Positions 8,871 to 17,662 of a stretch of DNA of 39,859 bases are shown in pieces. Each line of letters starts with the position of its first letter. Within the stretch, counting starts at the first letter, position 1. Position numbers and translations under genes: made by a program. The stretch is taken from the NCBI GenBank assembly GCA_944375715.1, contig CALWAP010000017.1, positions 1 to 39,859 of the forward strand. Direction: 5' to 3'. Below the pieces are notes generated by a model. That model saw only the letters and a list, made by a program, of their open reading frames with translations, was not told where the DNA came from and ran no database searches. Origin of the DNA: an uncultured Clostridia bacterium (lineage in GTDB: Bacteria > Bacillota > Clostridia > Oscillospirales > Butyricicoccaceae).

Positions 8871-9472
8871 GTTCTTTTGTAAAACAGCTCAAGGAAGGCA
8901 TATTGACAAATAACCCGATATTTGTCCAGCTGATAGGTATGTGTCCCACCCTGGCCACCAGCACATCGCTTAAAAACGGTATCGGCATGGGGCTGGCAGT
9001 GACCTTTGTCCTTATGTGCTCCAACCTTGTAATATCTCTTTTAAGAAAGTTTATACCTTCCAAGGTCAGGATAGCGGCCTATATCGTGATCATAGCCGGA
9101 TTTGTAACGATAGTCGACCTTTCGCTTCAGGCTTATCTGCCCGAACTGTCGTCGTCTTTGGGTATGTTTATCCCACTTATAGTCGTTAACTGCATAATCC
9201 TTGCCCGCGCCGAGGCTTTCGCTTCGAAAAACGGACCGCTGCCTTCCCTGATAGACGGCCTTTCAATGGGCCTTGGCTTTACTGTCGCCATCTCGATTCT
9301 CAGCACAGTAAGGGAACTTTTGGGGTCAGGTACCATATACGGCCTGCCTGTTTTCGGTGACGGATATACTCCTATTATAATGCTGATACTTCCCGCTGGA
9401 GGATTTTTAACCCTGGGGCTTCTCATTGCCCTTTTCCAGCACCTGACACGCAATAAGGAGGAAAGCAAATGA
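8867..9472 (+). CDS. rnfE: Rnf complex membrane subunit RnfE
   Basis: 201-residue integral membrane protein of the NqrD/RnfE family with six predicted helices. Recognisable parts are NPIFVQLIGMCPTLATSTSLKNG at the start and VVNCIILARAEAFASKNGPLPSL in the middle, each with the conserved cysteine that in RnfA/RnfE coordinates an iron centre within the membrane. The ATG overlaps the rnfG stop as ATGA, and AGGAGG lies upstream. It pairs with RnfA, its homologue of opposite topology. Confidence 0.95.
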   Translation: MSSFVKQLKEGILTNNPIFVQLIGMCPTLATSTSLKNGIGMGLAVTFVLMCSNLVISLLRKFIPSKVRIAAYIVIIAGFVTIVDLSLQAYLPELSSSLGMFIPLIVVNCIILARAEAFASKNGPLPSLIDGLSMGLGFTVAISILSTVRELLGSGTIYGLPVFGDGYTPIIMLILPAGGFLTLGLLIALFQHLTRNKEESK

Positions 9473-10056
9473 GCGGCCTGACTTACTATTTTTCTCTGGC
9501 ACTGTCGGCAATTCTGATTGAGAACTTCATCTTCGTCAAATTCCTCGGTTGCTGCCCATTTTTGGGAGTCTCCAAAAAGATAGATACAGCAACCGGCATG
9601 GGAATAGCTGTAATATTCGTCATGACGGTAGCCTCGGCGGTAACAAATCTTGTAAACACATATATACTCGGTACAACTTATGCTTACATGAGAACTGTTG
9701 TTTTTATTCTCATTATAGCGTCGCTGGTACAGTTTATTGAAATGTTCCTTATGAAATCCATGCCCGCCCTTTACGAGTCCCTGGGTATATATCTTCCTTT
9801 GATAACGACCAACTGTGCCGTTTTGGGCGTAGCCAACCTCAATGTGACCAATGGCCTTGATTTTATCGGCTCGGTCATATGTGGCTCCTCCGCCGGAGGC
9901 GGCTTTACCCTGGCCATTGTTCTTTTCGCGTCCGTCCGCGAAAAGTTGGAATATGCCGACTACCCCAAATGCTTTGAGGGCTTTCCCATAGCTTTGGTAT
10001 CGGCCTCGCTTCTGGCCATAGCCTTCATGGGCTTCCAGGGGCTTTCAATATTTTAA
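9469..10056 (+). CDS. rnfA: Rnf complex membrane subunit RnfA
   Basis: 195-residue integral membrane protein, homologous to RnfE. It carries the conserved cysteine motifs LGCCPFLGVSK (about residues 27-37) and TTNCAVLGVANLN (about 108-120) that hold the intramembrane iron-sulfur centre with RnfE. Six helices are predicted. The start overlaps the rnfE stop as ATGA, preceded by AGGAGG-like sequence. Confidence 0.95.
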   Translation: MSGLTYYFSLALSAILIENFIFVKFLGCCPFLGVSKKIDTATGMGIAVIFVMTVASAVTNLVNTYILGTTYAYMRTVVFILIIASLVQFIEMFLMKSMPALYESLGIYLPLITTNCAVLGVANLNVTNGLDFIGSVICGSSAGGGFTLAIVLFASVREKLEYADYPKCFEGFPIALVSASLLAIAFMGFQGLSIF

Positions 10057-10074
10057 CAAAGGGGCTAACCAATC

Positions 10075-10884
10075 ATGCAGACATTTGTAATTCCCGTTTT
10101 AATCCTCGGTGGTCTTGGTCTTTTTTTCGGACTGCTTCTGGCCCTGGGCTCAAAAATATTTTATGTTGAAAAGGATCCCCGGCTGGACAAGATCATCGCT
10201 GCCCTGCCCGGCGCAAACTGTGGTGGCTGTGGCCATTCCGGCTGTGCGGCACTGGCCAATGCCATTTTAAACGGCGAGGCTCCTGTAAATGGCTGCCCCG
10301 TTGGCGGTGCGGCATCAGCACAAGCCATAGCTGAGATAATGGGAGTATCTGCCGGCAATATCGACAAGCTGGTAGCCCATGTCAACTGCCGCGGCGGCAT
10401 CAACGCCAAAAAGAAATTTGAGTATGAAGGCATAGAAGATTGCCTTGCCGCTTCCAAGGTTGCTGGCGGGCCTTTGGAATGCACTTACGGGTGTCTTGGT
10501 ATGGGGAGCTGTGTCAAGGCCTGCCCCTATGACGCCATACACATCGTAAACGGCGCAGCCCAGGTGGACGCTGAAAAGTGCCGTGCGTGCGGCAAGTGCA
10601 TAGAAGCCTGCCCCAGGCATATTATCTCGATAGTCAAAGAATCGGCCAGCGTTTTTGTCAGCTGTTCTTCGCATTTAAAAGGCGGCGAACTGAGGAAGAT
10701 CTGCAATATCGGCTGTATCGGCTGCCACCTGTGCGAAAAAAATTGCCCCACGGGAGCCATAACCGTAAATGATAACCTGGCGTCAATAGACTATAACAAA
10801 TGCATAAACTGCGGTAAATGCGCCGAGGTCTGTCCCCGCAAGCTCATCGTAAATGCGGCTGCGGCCCCGGAAGCTCAGAACTGA
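10075..10884 (+). CDS. rnfB: Rnf complex iron-sulfur subunit RnfB
   Basis: 269-residue ferredoxin-rich subunit, likely the entry point for electrons from soluble ferredoxin. An N-terminal membrane helix (about 1-25) is followed by the 4Fe-4S domain GANCGGCGHSGC with CPVGG downstream, then four further clusters: CTYGCLGMGSCVKACP, CRACGKCIEACP, CNIGCIGCHLCEKNCP and CINCGKCAEVCP. The gene starts 18 nt after rnfA. It is the last canonical member of the operon, but a seventh gene follows after 26 nt without a visible terminator. Confidence 0.95.
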   Translation: MQTFVIPVLILGGLGLFFGLLLALGSKIFYVEKDPRLDKIIAALPGANCGGCGHSGCAALANAILNGEAPVNGCPVGGAASAQAIAEIMGVSAGNIDKLVAHVNCRGGINAKKKFEYEGIEDCLAASKVAGGPLECTYGCLGMGSCVKACPYDAIHIVNGAAQVDAEKCRACGKCIEACPRHIISIVKESASVFVSCSSHLKGGELRKICNIGCIGCHLCEKNCPTGAITVNDNLASIDYNKCINCGKCAEVCPRKLIVNAAAAPEAQN

Positions 10885-10910
10885 CTATTTTAAATTGGAG
10901 GTGACACGAT

Positions 10911-12014
10911 ATGCGCCGTCGTTCATTTTACAGCTCCTACAAGGGGCGGCGCTCTTCCAGGGACAAAAAGCTTATCCTTTTTTCCACACTACTTTTGATT
11001 ATAGTATGTGCAGGTGCCGCCTTTATCCTGCTGACCGACTTTATCGTGTTCACCTCCGACGGCTTCCGATTTACATTCCAAAACGAAGAGGAGGCAGACA
11101 TCAAGCAGGATGAAAATGATGATGAAGATTTGAACATCGTCATAAACGGGAAGCCTCAGGATGAGAGCGACAGCTCTGACCCCATTATATCCTCTCTTCC
11201 TCCCGTCGCTGGGGTAATTGATGATATCTCCAATATTTTGAGTGCAACCTATGCCAAAGGCCTTGCCAGTGCCGCGCTGGAACGCGGATGCACTACCCTT
11301 TGTTTTTCTATTAAAGACGAAAGTGGAGTCTTGCAGATACCGATAACTTCGGCGTATTCTTCTCAGGGGGGGCAATCTTCCGATGCTGACGCTATAAAAC
11401 AGTCTCTGGAAATATTTGACCAATATGATAATTTATATCTTGCCGCATATATCACCTGCTTTGCAGACGACAGAGCAACTGAGGCTTTTCCCCAAAATGC
11501 TGTAACCACACAATCGGGCAGTGTATGGATCGACTCAAGCGGTCATGCCTATATCGACCCTTACAGCGACATGGCGCGTGAATACCTGTGCGATATCATT
11601 GATTCATGTGCCCGCGCCGGATTTGATATGGTCATTCTGGACGGTCTGGCCTTCCCCACCTCAGGCAGCCTCTCTCAGGCGATATACAGTTCGGAAGATA
11701 CCCCGGAAAACCGTCAAGCAGTTATAGCAAAAATACTTTCCGAAATAAAGGCTACCGCTGATTCCCATTCAATAGCCGTTTCGGTGGTTCTTGACGATCC
11801 TCTCTCTGACGGCACAGTCTCAGGGCAGAATATCGAAAAGCTGGCGCCGTACTGCCACACTCTTTTCTGCCGCGGTTCTGTCGGGGATATGTCCTTCGCT
11901 TCCATTTCCCAGGCCCTCGCCCAAAGTTCATGCCTCCCCGGATGTATTTCAGGCGGAGCTTTTGACACACAGGAAGGCGATATTTCTTTTATCGGAGAAT
12001 ATTTAAAACCTTAA
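10911..12014 (+). CDS. membrane-anchored putative glycoside hydrolase-like protein (DUF4015-like)
   Basis: 367 residues. A very basic N-terminus (MRRRSFYSSYKGRRSSRDKK) is followed by one hydrophobic helix (about residues 22-42), an acidic linker (about 55-85) and an extracellular domain of about 270 residues. That domain contains segments typical of TIM-barrel carbohydrate-active proteins of the DUF4015 group: LCFSIKDESG, DPYSDMAREYLCDIIDSCARAGFDMVILDGLAFP and SVVLDDP. Similarity is by pattern only and catalytic function is not shown. ATG 10911 has GGAGGTGA 6 nt upstream. It is 26 nt after rnfB and probably cotranscribed; a link to Rnf function is not evident. Confidence 0.6.
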   Translation: MRRRSFYSSYKGRRSSRDKKLILFSTLLLIIVCAGAAFILLTDFIVFTSDGFRFTFQNEEEADIKQDENDDEDLNIVINGKPQDESDSSDPIISSLPPVAGVIDDISNILSATYAKGLASAALERGCTTLCFSIKDESGVLQIPITSAYSSQGGQSSDADAIKQSLEIFDQYDNLYLAAYITCFADDRATEAFPQNAVTTQSGSVWIDSSGHAYIDPYSDMAREYLCDIIDSCARAGFDMVILDGLAFPTSGSLSQAIYSSEDTPENRQAVIAKILSEIKATADSHSIAVSVVLDDPLSDGTVSGQNIEKLAPYCHTLFCRGSVGDMSFASISQALAQSSCLPGCISGGAFDTQEGDISFIGEYLKP

Positions 12015-12023
12015 CTGCAATAT

Positions 12024-12059
12024 AAAAAAGCATCTTACCAAAAGGTAAGATGCTTTTTT
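12024..12059. terminator. bidirectional terminator between the rnf unit and hemW
   Basis: Perfect 16-bp stem AAAAAAGCATCTTACC/GGTAAGATGCTTTTTT with an AAAA loop; T-runs are present on both strands. Confidence 0.9.
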
Positions 12060-13199
12060 TCAGTTTACCCCGCTGCACACCGAATTGACAGCGTCGCCTA
12101 TTATCATGTTGGAAACCAGTAACCCTTTCGGTGTCAGACGGAAAAAACCGTCCTTTTTCTCGGCATGTCCCGTTTTTATGTACTTTTCAAGGACATTCAA
12201 ATACGGCTCAAAGGAGCATTCGAACCGCTTTTCAAAGCCGTCCATATCTATGCCCTCATTGGTCCTGAGCTTGAGCATAACATATTCCCCGCTTCGGTTT
12301 ATGTAAGCCAGCTCATCCAGATCCTCGGTAACCGGCTTTTTGCCCTCTATGCCGCTTATGTATTTTTCAATATCAGGCACAAAAGAAAACCTCCTGCCGC
12401 CATAAAAGCTGTGGGCGGCGCATCCCAGACCCAGATACTCGGAAAGATCCCAATATTTGCTGTTGTGCCTCGAGATCTTCCCGCCTTTTGCAAAATTAGA
12501 TATCTCGTACTGTCTGTAACCCTTGCTGTTTAAAAGCTCTATCCCTTTTAGATACATATCACACAAAGTATCCTCGTCAGGCTGGTCGCAGCCCCTTTTC
12601 CACAAAGGGGTGCCCTCTTCCACTTTAAGACAATAGCAGGATACATGGTCTGGAGCAAGGTCCGTGACATTATCAAGAGTATCAAGCCAGCTTTCAAGGC
12701 TCTGCCCCTCCAGCCCATACATAAGATCCACCGAGATATTGTCAAAATACTCCCTCGCCAGCTTAAAGGCTGAAACGGCCCCGGCATAATCGTGCAGCCT
12801 GCCCAGGGCAGCAAGCTCGGTGTTGTCAGCAGACTGAAATCCTATTGACAGGCGGTTGACCCCGGCGGAGCGTATCTTTTTCAGAAAACCCTTGTCGATA
12901 CTCTCGGGATTAGCCTCCACAGTTATTTCCACGCTTCTTGAAAGTTCTACCCTTTTCTTGACCTCGCCCAACAGCCTTTCCAGCCTTTTTCCGCCAAATA
13001 CCGAAGGGGTACCTCCGCCAATATATACAGTATCAACCGTACGCTTACCATACCGGAAATATTCATCCAGCTGTGAAATAACTGCCGAAAGGTATCTGTC
13101 CATTTTTTTATCGTCAGCCGTGCATACAGAGTAAAAATCGCAGTAATCACACTTGCGCCGGCAGAAAGGTATGTGAAAATAAAGTCCCAGCGGTTCCAT
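12060..13199 (-). CDS. hemW: HemW-like radical SAM protein
   Basis: 379 residues. The radical SAM cluster is CRRKCDYC (Cys 13, 17, 20) within GLYFHIPFC, followed by YIGGGTPSVF and the SIGFQS block typical of HemW, formerly annotated as oxygen-independent coproporphyrinogen oxidase. Known family members bind heme and act as heme chaperones, so coproporphyrinogen oxidation should not be assumed. ATG 13199 is chosen because AGGA lies 8 nt upstream and it begins 1 nt after the lepA stop; an in-frame ATG 18 nt earlier would overlap lepA. The lepA-hemW pairing is common in Firmicutes. Confidence 0.9.
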   Translation of the reverse strand: MEPLGLYFHIPFCRRKCDYCDFYSVCTADDKKMDRYLSAVISQLDEYFRYGKRTVDTVYIGGGTPSVFGGKRLERLLGEVKKRVELSRSVEITVEANPESIDKGFLKKIRSAGVNRLSIGFQSADNTELAALGRLHDYAGAVSAFKLAREYFDNISVDLMYGLEGQSLESWLDTLDNVTDLAPDHVSCYCLKVEEGTPLWKRGCDQPDEDTLCDMYLKGIELLNSKGYRQYEISNFAKGGKISRHNSKYWDLSEYLGLGCAAHSFYGGRRFSFVPDIEKYISGIEGKKPVTEDLDELAYINRSGEYVMLKLRTNEGIDMDGFEKRFECSFEPYLNVLEKYIKTGHAEKKDGFFRLTPKGLLVSNMIIGDAVNSVCSGVN

Positions 13200-13200
13200 G

Positions 13201-15012
13201 CTACTTATCCTCATCAAGCCGCAGAACAGCCATAAACGCCTCCTGTGGGACCTCGACGGTGCCCAAAGAGCGCATGCGCTTTTTGCCTTCCTTCTGTTTT
13301 TCCAACAGCTTTTTCTTTCTGGTTATATCGCCTCCGTAGCACTTGGCCAGAACATCCTTTCTCATGGCCTTGACTGTTTCCCGAGCGATTATCTTACCGC
13401 CTACAGCCGCCTGTACGGGAATCTCAAACAGCTGTCGAGGTATATTCTCCTTCAGTTTCTCGACTATTTTTCTAGCCCTGGGATATGCTTTTTCGGTATG
13501 CACTATAAACGAAAGCGCGTCAACAATATCGCCGTTTAAAAGCACGTCGAGCTTAACAAGCTCCGACTTGCGGTAGCCTAAAAGCTCATAATCCAGGGAG
13601 GCGTAGCCACGTGTGCGAGATTTAAGCGCATCAAAGAAATCATATATAATCTCATTTAGCGGCAGCTCATAATGGAGCTCCACACGTGTCGTATCAAGGT
13701 ATTTCATATCCTTGAATGTTCCGCGCCTGTCCTGACAAAGATCCATGATGTTGCCGACATACTCCGAAGGAGTTATTATGCTGGCCTTGACGATTGGTTC
13801 CTCGGCATACTCTATCTCCGCAGGATTGGGGAAGTTAAGCGGGTTGTCTATCATGACCTCCTGACCATTTGTAAGCATTACCTTATACACAACGCTTGGT
13901 GCCGTTGTTATTAGGTCAAGATTGTACTCCCTTTCCAGTCTCTCCTGAATGACCTCCAGATGCAAAAGGCCCAAAAAGCCGCATCTGAAACCAAATCCCA
14001 AAGCCGCCGAACTTTCGGGTTCATACGTCAGCGACGCATCGTTGAGCTGTAGCTTTTCCAAAGCGTCCCTCAGGTCTGGGTACTTCTTGCCATCCGCAGG
14101 ATAAAGGCCTGAAAACACCATCGGCTGGACCTTTCGATAACCTTTAAGCGGTTCATCAGCTGGGGAGGCGGCATCGGTGACGGTGTCGCCCACACGGGTA
14201 TCACTGACTGTTTTTATGCTGGCCGTAATATACCCGACTTCGCCCTCACCAAGGCTCTGGCATGGTTCCATCCCCAGAGAACGGAGATATCCGACTTCCA
14301 CAACCTGGAACTCGGCTCCGCTGGCCATCAGTTTTATTCTCATGCCTGGCCTGAACTCACCGTCAAACACCCTGACAAAAACTATAACCCCTCTATACGG
14401 GTCGTACTGACTGTCAAAAATCAAAGCACGGCAACAGCCTTCCCTGCCCTGTCGGGGCGCGGGGACATTTTTTACGATATCCTCCAGCACGGCCTTTATA
14501 TTGATTCCATTTTTGGCCGATACCTCAGGCGCATCCATTGCCGGTATGCCGATTATATTCTCTATTTCCTCCTTGACCTCCTGGGGCCTTGCGGAAGGCA
14601 AATCTATTTTGTTTATAACCGGCAGAACCTCCAGGTCATTTTCCAGGGCCAGATAGGTATTTGCCAGGGTCTGAGCCTCTATGCCCTGGGCTGCATCGAC
14701 GACCAATATGGCCCCTTCACAGGCTGCCAGTGACCGGGACACCTCGTAGTTAAAGTCGACATGCCCCGGTGTATCGATTAAATTGAGGCGGTAGGTCTCA
14801 CCGTCATCGGCAGTGTATTCCAAAAGCACCGCCCTGGCCTTTATCGTTATGCCCCTTTCCTTTTCAAGGTCCATATTATCAAGGAGCTGGTCGGTCATTT
14901 CCCTGTCACTGACGGCGTTGCACATTTGAAGCAGCCTGTCCGCCAAGGTGGACTTGCCGTGGTCTATATGAGCTATTATGGAGAAATTCCTTATTTTCGA
15001 GCGGTCTGTCAT
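13201..15012 (-). CDS. lepA: elongation factor 4 (LepA)
   Basis: Ribosome-associated GTPase, 603 residues, normal for the family. G1 motif AHIDHGKST near residue 14, DTPGHVD (G3), NKIDLP (G4), then EF-G-like domains and the LepA-specific C-terminal domain ([65 protein letters not shown]). ATG 15012 has AAGGA upstream and starts the standard [17 protein letters not shown]; an open frame extends 54 codons further but lacks a ribosome binding site and crosses the promoter region. First gene of the lepA-hemW unit. Confidence 0.96.
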   Translation of the reverse strand: MTDRSKIRNFSIIAHIDHGKSTLADRLLQMCNAVSDREMTDQLLDNMDLEKERGITIKARAVLLEYTADDGETYRLNLIDTPGHVDFNYEVSRSLAACEGAILVVDAAQGIEAQTLANTYLALENDLEVLPVINKIDLPSARPQEVKEEIENIIGIPAMDAPEVSAKNGINIKAVLEDIVKNVPAPRQGREGCCRALIFDSQYDPYRGVIVFVRVFDGEFRPGMRIKLMASGAEFQVVEVGYLRSLGMEPCQSLGEGEVGYITASIKTVSDTRVGDTVTDAASPADEPLKGYRKVQPMVFSGLYPADGKKYPDLRDALEKLQLNDASLTYEPESSAALGFGFRCGFLGLLHLEVIQERLEREYNLDLITTAPSVVYKVMLTNGQEVMIDNPLNFPNPAEIEYAEEPIVKASIITPSEYVGNIMDLCQDRRGTFKDMKYLDTTRVELHYELPLNEIIYDFFDALKSRTRGYASLDYELLGYRKSELVKLDVLLNGDIVDALSFIVHTEKAYPRARKIVEKLKENIPRQLFEIPVQAAVGGKIIARETVKAMRKDVLAKCYGGDITRKKKLLEKQKEGKKRMRSLGTVEVPQEAFMAVLRLDEDK

Positions 15013-15154
15013 GTATCGTCCTTTCTTTCCCGGAAACATGCTGACAAAACAAATCAGGCATTTTTCAGCTTTCTGAAAAAATACCCGATTTTGCGCCATT
15101 ATATCCTTTTCCCGCCGAAGCGCCCCGGGAACAGGTTTAAAAATAGATATATTA

Positions 15155-15184
15155 AGTATAACACAGCCAAACAAAACCTGTCAA
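15155..15184 (-). promoter_or_regulatory. promoter for lepA-hemW
   Basis: On minus: consensus TTGACA (15179-15184), 18-nt spacer, TATACT (15155-15160). Confidence 0.7.
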
Positions 15185-15377
15185 CGAAGAGGCTTTGAAC
15201 AAAAGGCGTTGCGTATTACAACATAAGTACTGTATATTTATTCTCAAAAATATATCTTTTCAATAATTGCCGTCTTAACTATCCGAAAAAACGATTGGAA
15301 TTGTCGAATAAATGAATATATACTGTAAATCGCGGCCAGATTCGGTCGGCAAATACACAATACAAAGGAGAAAGAAA
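15185..15377 (+). promoter_or_regulatory. leader region of the amino acid uptake operon
   Basis: The 365-nt gap between lepA and the binding-protein gene holds two divergent promoters. Plus-strand candidate: TTGGAA (15295-15300), 18-nt spacer, TATACT (15319-15324). Two AT-rich stretches, TGTATATTTATTC at 15231 and a TGAATATATACTG-like stretch near 15312, loosely resemble ARG boxes but are too degenerate to call. No riboswitch was recognised. Confidence 0.4.
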
Positions 15378-16226
15378 ATGAAAAAAAGAGTGTTGGCACT
15401 GATACTTTTGGCACTGATGCTGCTGCCTATGGCTGCATGTGGAAACGATGAAGAGAATCAGGGGAATGAAAATGACCAAAATGACGAGAAGCAAAGCATT
15501 ACCATCGCAATCGGCAACTCTTACCAGCCCTTCTGCTATTTGAATGAAAATGAAGAACCTGACGGATATGAAAATGATCTTTTTGAACTTGTAGCCGAGA
15601 AACTCTCCGACAAATACAATGTAAAAATCGTCTGCGAAAGCTGGGATAACATTTTTGTCGGTCTTGAAAGCGGCAAATATGATATCATCTCCCATCACTT
15701 GGCCTATAATGAAGACCGCGCCGAAAAATATACCGTTTCGGAAGAATCCCTGATGTTCTACGGCAACTACCGCGTTCTTTATAAAAAAGGCCGTACCGAC
15801 ATAACCGATCTTGACAGCCTTCAGGGCCTGGTAATGGCCAACACAGCCTCCGGCAATATGGGCACCGTTTTTGAGGAGCTCAACGCCGAGCACCCCGATA
15901 ACCCCGTAGTACTTCAGGAGACGACTCCCAGCACCGAAACCATAATTGCCGGCATTGAAAGCGGGCTTTATGACGGCTATTGCCACACATATTTTGACCT
16001 TCAGATCAAATTCCTTGACGCATATCCTGAGGCAGATCTTGAAATGAGCACTATAGATCTCCTTGACGATGATGTCGACTGCGGCACCTATGCCATCCTC
16101 AAAAAGGGCAATACCGACCTTCAGGCCGATTTTGACGCCGCGCTCAAGGAGCTGAGAGAAGAAGGCAAGATAGCCGAACTGTGCATTGAATGGTTTGGCG
16201 AAGATTATTCTGTCAATCCCCAATAA
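15378..16226 (+). CDS. amino acid ABC transporter substrate-binding lipoprotein
   Basis: 282 residues. The N-terminus has a lipoprotein signal (MKKRVLALILLALMLLPMAAC; lipid-anchored Cys 21), then an acidic Asn/Glu-rich tether (about 22-42) and a family 3 (SBP_bac_3) binding domain: ITIAIGNSYQPFCYLNE, PDGYENDLFELVAEKL, WDNIFVGLESGKYDII and ELREEGKIAELCIEWFG at the end. ATG 15378 follows AAAGGAG by 7 nt. The genes downstream supply two permeases, an M20 hydrolase and an ATPase. The composition suggests polar amino acids, possibly cystine or N-acylated sulfur amino acids, by analogy with yxeM/tcyA. Confidence 0.9.
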   Translation: MKKRVLALILLALMLLPMAACGNDEENQGNENDQNDEKQSITIAIGNSYQPFCYLNENEEPDGYENDLFELVAEKLSDKYNVKIVCESWDNIFVGLESGKYDIISHHLAYNEDRAEKYTVSEESLMFYGNYRVLYKKGRTDITDLDSLQGLVMANTASGNMGTVFEELNAEHPDNPVVLQETTPSTETIIAGIESGLYDGYCHTYFDLQIKFLDAYPEADLEMSTIDLLDDDVDCGTYAILKKGNTDLQADFDAALKELREEGKIAELCIEWFGEDYSVNPQ

Positions 16227-16244
16227 GACGGTAAAGGATAAGAT

Positions 16245-16949
16245 ATGTTTTCGTGGAGCTACGTTATAGATTACTTTCCGAAAATCATAATTAAGTTTCC
16301 CATGACCCTTAAGCTGGTGCTGATCCCTTTTGCCATAAGCTTCATGTTTGGGTTTGCCATCGCACTCCTTCGCCTTAAAAAGATCAAGGCCATAGATTGG
16401 CTTCTCAAACTGTATGTTTCCTATGTCCGATGCACCCCGGTAATAACCCAAATGTTCATAGTCTATTTCGGAATGCCGATTTTAATGCAGAATTTCGGCA
16501 TCGACGCTTACGATTGGGAGCCTGCTATTTTTGTTTATATCGCATACAGCATCAACATTTCCGCATTTTTGTCAGAAACCATCCGCTCCTCCATCCTGGC
16601 CGTTCCCATCGGCCAGATGGAAGCCGGATATTCTGTCGGCATGAGCGGTTTTCAGACCATGAGGGACATTGTCGTGCCCCAGGCCCTTAAGATCTCCCTG
16701 CCGATGCTTGGCAACATGTTTATCTCGCTTTTCAGGGCCACGGCGCTGGCCTATATGGTAAATGTCATCGACATGATAGGAAAAGCAAGGGCTTTGGCCG
16801 CGTCGGGAGGACATCTGCTTGAAGGATATGTCTGCTGCGCCGCGGTATTTGCCATAATAAGCCTGGGGCTCGAGGTAATATTCCATCTTATCAATAAAAA
16901 GCTTTCCTTTGGCCACAGCTATGGAAAACAGAGGAAAGTGAGGGCCTAA
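16245..16949 (+). CDS. amino acid ABC transporter permease (first)
   Basis: 234-residue inner membrane subunit of the HisM/TcyL type, with about five helices. The coupling-loop EAA motif is EAGYSVGMSGFQTMRDIVVPQALKISLP, which docks to the ATPase, and VRCTPVITQMFIVYFG is the usual family signature at the N-terminal side. AAGGAT lies upstream of ATG 16245. It is 18 nt after the binding-protein gene. With the next permease it probably forms a heterodimer. Confidence 0.9.
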   Translation: MFSWSYVIDYFPKIIIKFPMTLKLVLIPFAISFMFGFAIALLRLKKIKAIDWLLKLYVSYVRCTPVITQMFIVYFGMPILMQNFGIDAYDWEPAIFVYIAYSINISAFLSETIRSSILAVPIGQMEAGYSVGMSGFQTMRDIVVPQALKISLPMLGNMFISLFRATALAYMVNVIDMIGKARALAASGGHLLEGYVCCAAVFAIISLGLEVIFHLINKKLSFGHSYGKQRKVRA

Positions 16950-16950
16950 A

Positions 16951-17652
16951 ATGAAAGCGCAATACTTTTTTCTCTGCCTTGAAGCTGCCATAAGAAAAAT
17001 ACCTCAGAACCTTATAATGTGTTTTTCTACTTTGGCTATATGCCTGGCTCTGGGTATGGTAATAGCCCTCATCAGAACCTACCGGATACCTGTCCTGGCG
17101 CCTCTGCTCGACATTCTTATGGCCGTCACCAAGGCTTTCCCTGCCAACCTGATACTGCTTATCTGTATAATGGCCTATACATACACATTCAATGACATAG
17201 TAACTTTCCTGCACCTTAACATAACGATAAGAGATGTGAACCTGATCTATATCGCCATTGTAGGACTTATAATAGTCTCCCTGCCCGGCATATCGGAGGT
17301 GCTGCGCGGCGGTCTGCTGGCCATTCCCAAAGGCCAATTTGAAGCGGGGTATTCCGTTGGCATGACGGCTTTCCAGACTTTTCGCGACATAATACTGCCA
17401 CAAATGTTCAGGGTGATAATTCCTGTACTTACCAATTCGATACTCACCCTTATGAAATCCACAGCTCTTGTCAATGTCATGGGCGTAAGCGACATACTCA
17501 GGGGATCAATCGAAGCCGCTACAGATGCCTACTGTTACCTTGAAGCTTATGTAGCCGCGGCATTGGTTTTCTGGGTTCTGGGTTTTATGATAGAAAAGAT
17601 TGGCCGTATGCTGGAAGCCCGCTTCAATAAAGGTATAAGACAAATATCATAG
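16951..17652 (+). CDS. amino acid ABC transporter permease (second)
   Basis: 233 residues, paralogous to the preceding permease. Its EAA loop is EAGYSVGMTAFQTFRDIILPQMFRVIIP, and the N-terminal motif is degenerate (VTKAFPANLILLICIMAY) compared with VRCTPVITQMF of its partner. It begins 1 nt after the preceding stop, so translation is likely coupled. Two different permease subunits are seen in other polar amino acid importers such as TcyL/TcyM. Confidence 0.9.
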   Translation: MKAQYFFLCLEAAIRKIPQNLIMCFSTLAICLALGMVIALIRTYRIPVLAPLLDILMAVTKAFPANLILLICIMAYTYTFNDIVTFLHLNITIRDVNLIYIAIVGLIIVSLPGISEVLRGGLLAIPKGQFEAGYSVGMTAFQTFRDIILPQMFRVIIPVLTNSILTLMKSTALVNVMGVSDILRGSIEAATDAYCYLEAYVAAALVFWVLGFMIEKIGRMLEARFNKGIRQIS

Positions 17653-17662
17653 GAGAACATCA

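Noticed and set aside
15013..15174. 54-residue N-terminal extension of LepA
   Set aside because: It would cross the promoter -10 region and has no ribosome binding site; ATG 15012 gives the family's usual start.
15279..16451. 390-codon open frame on minus, antisense to the binding protein and first permease
   Set aside because: The plus strand encodes a clear lipoprotein and permease with ribosome binding sites; the antisense frame has no domain and reflects codon bias.
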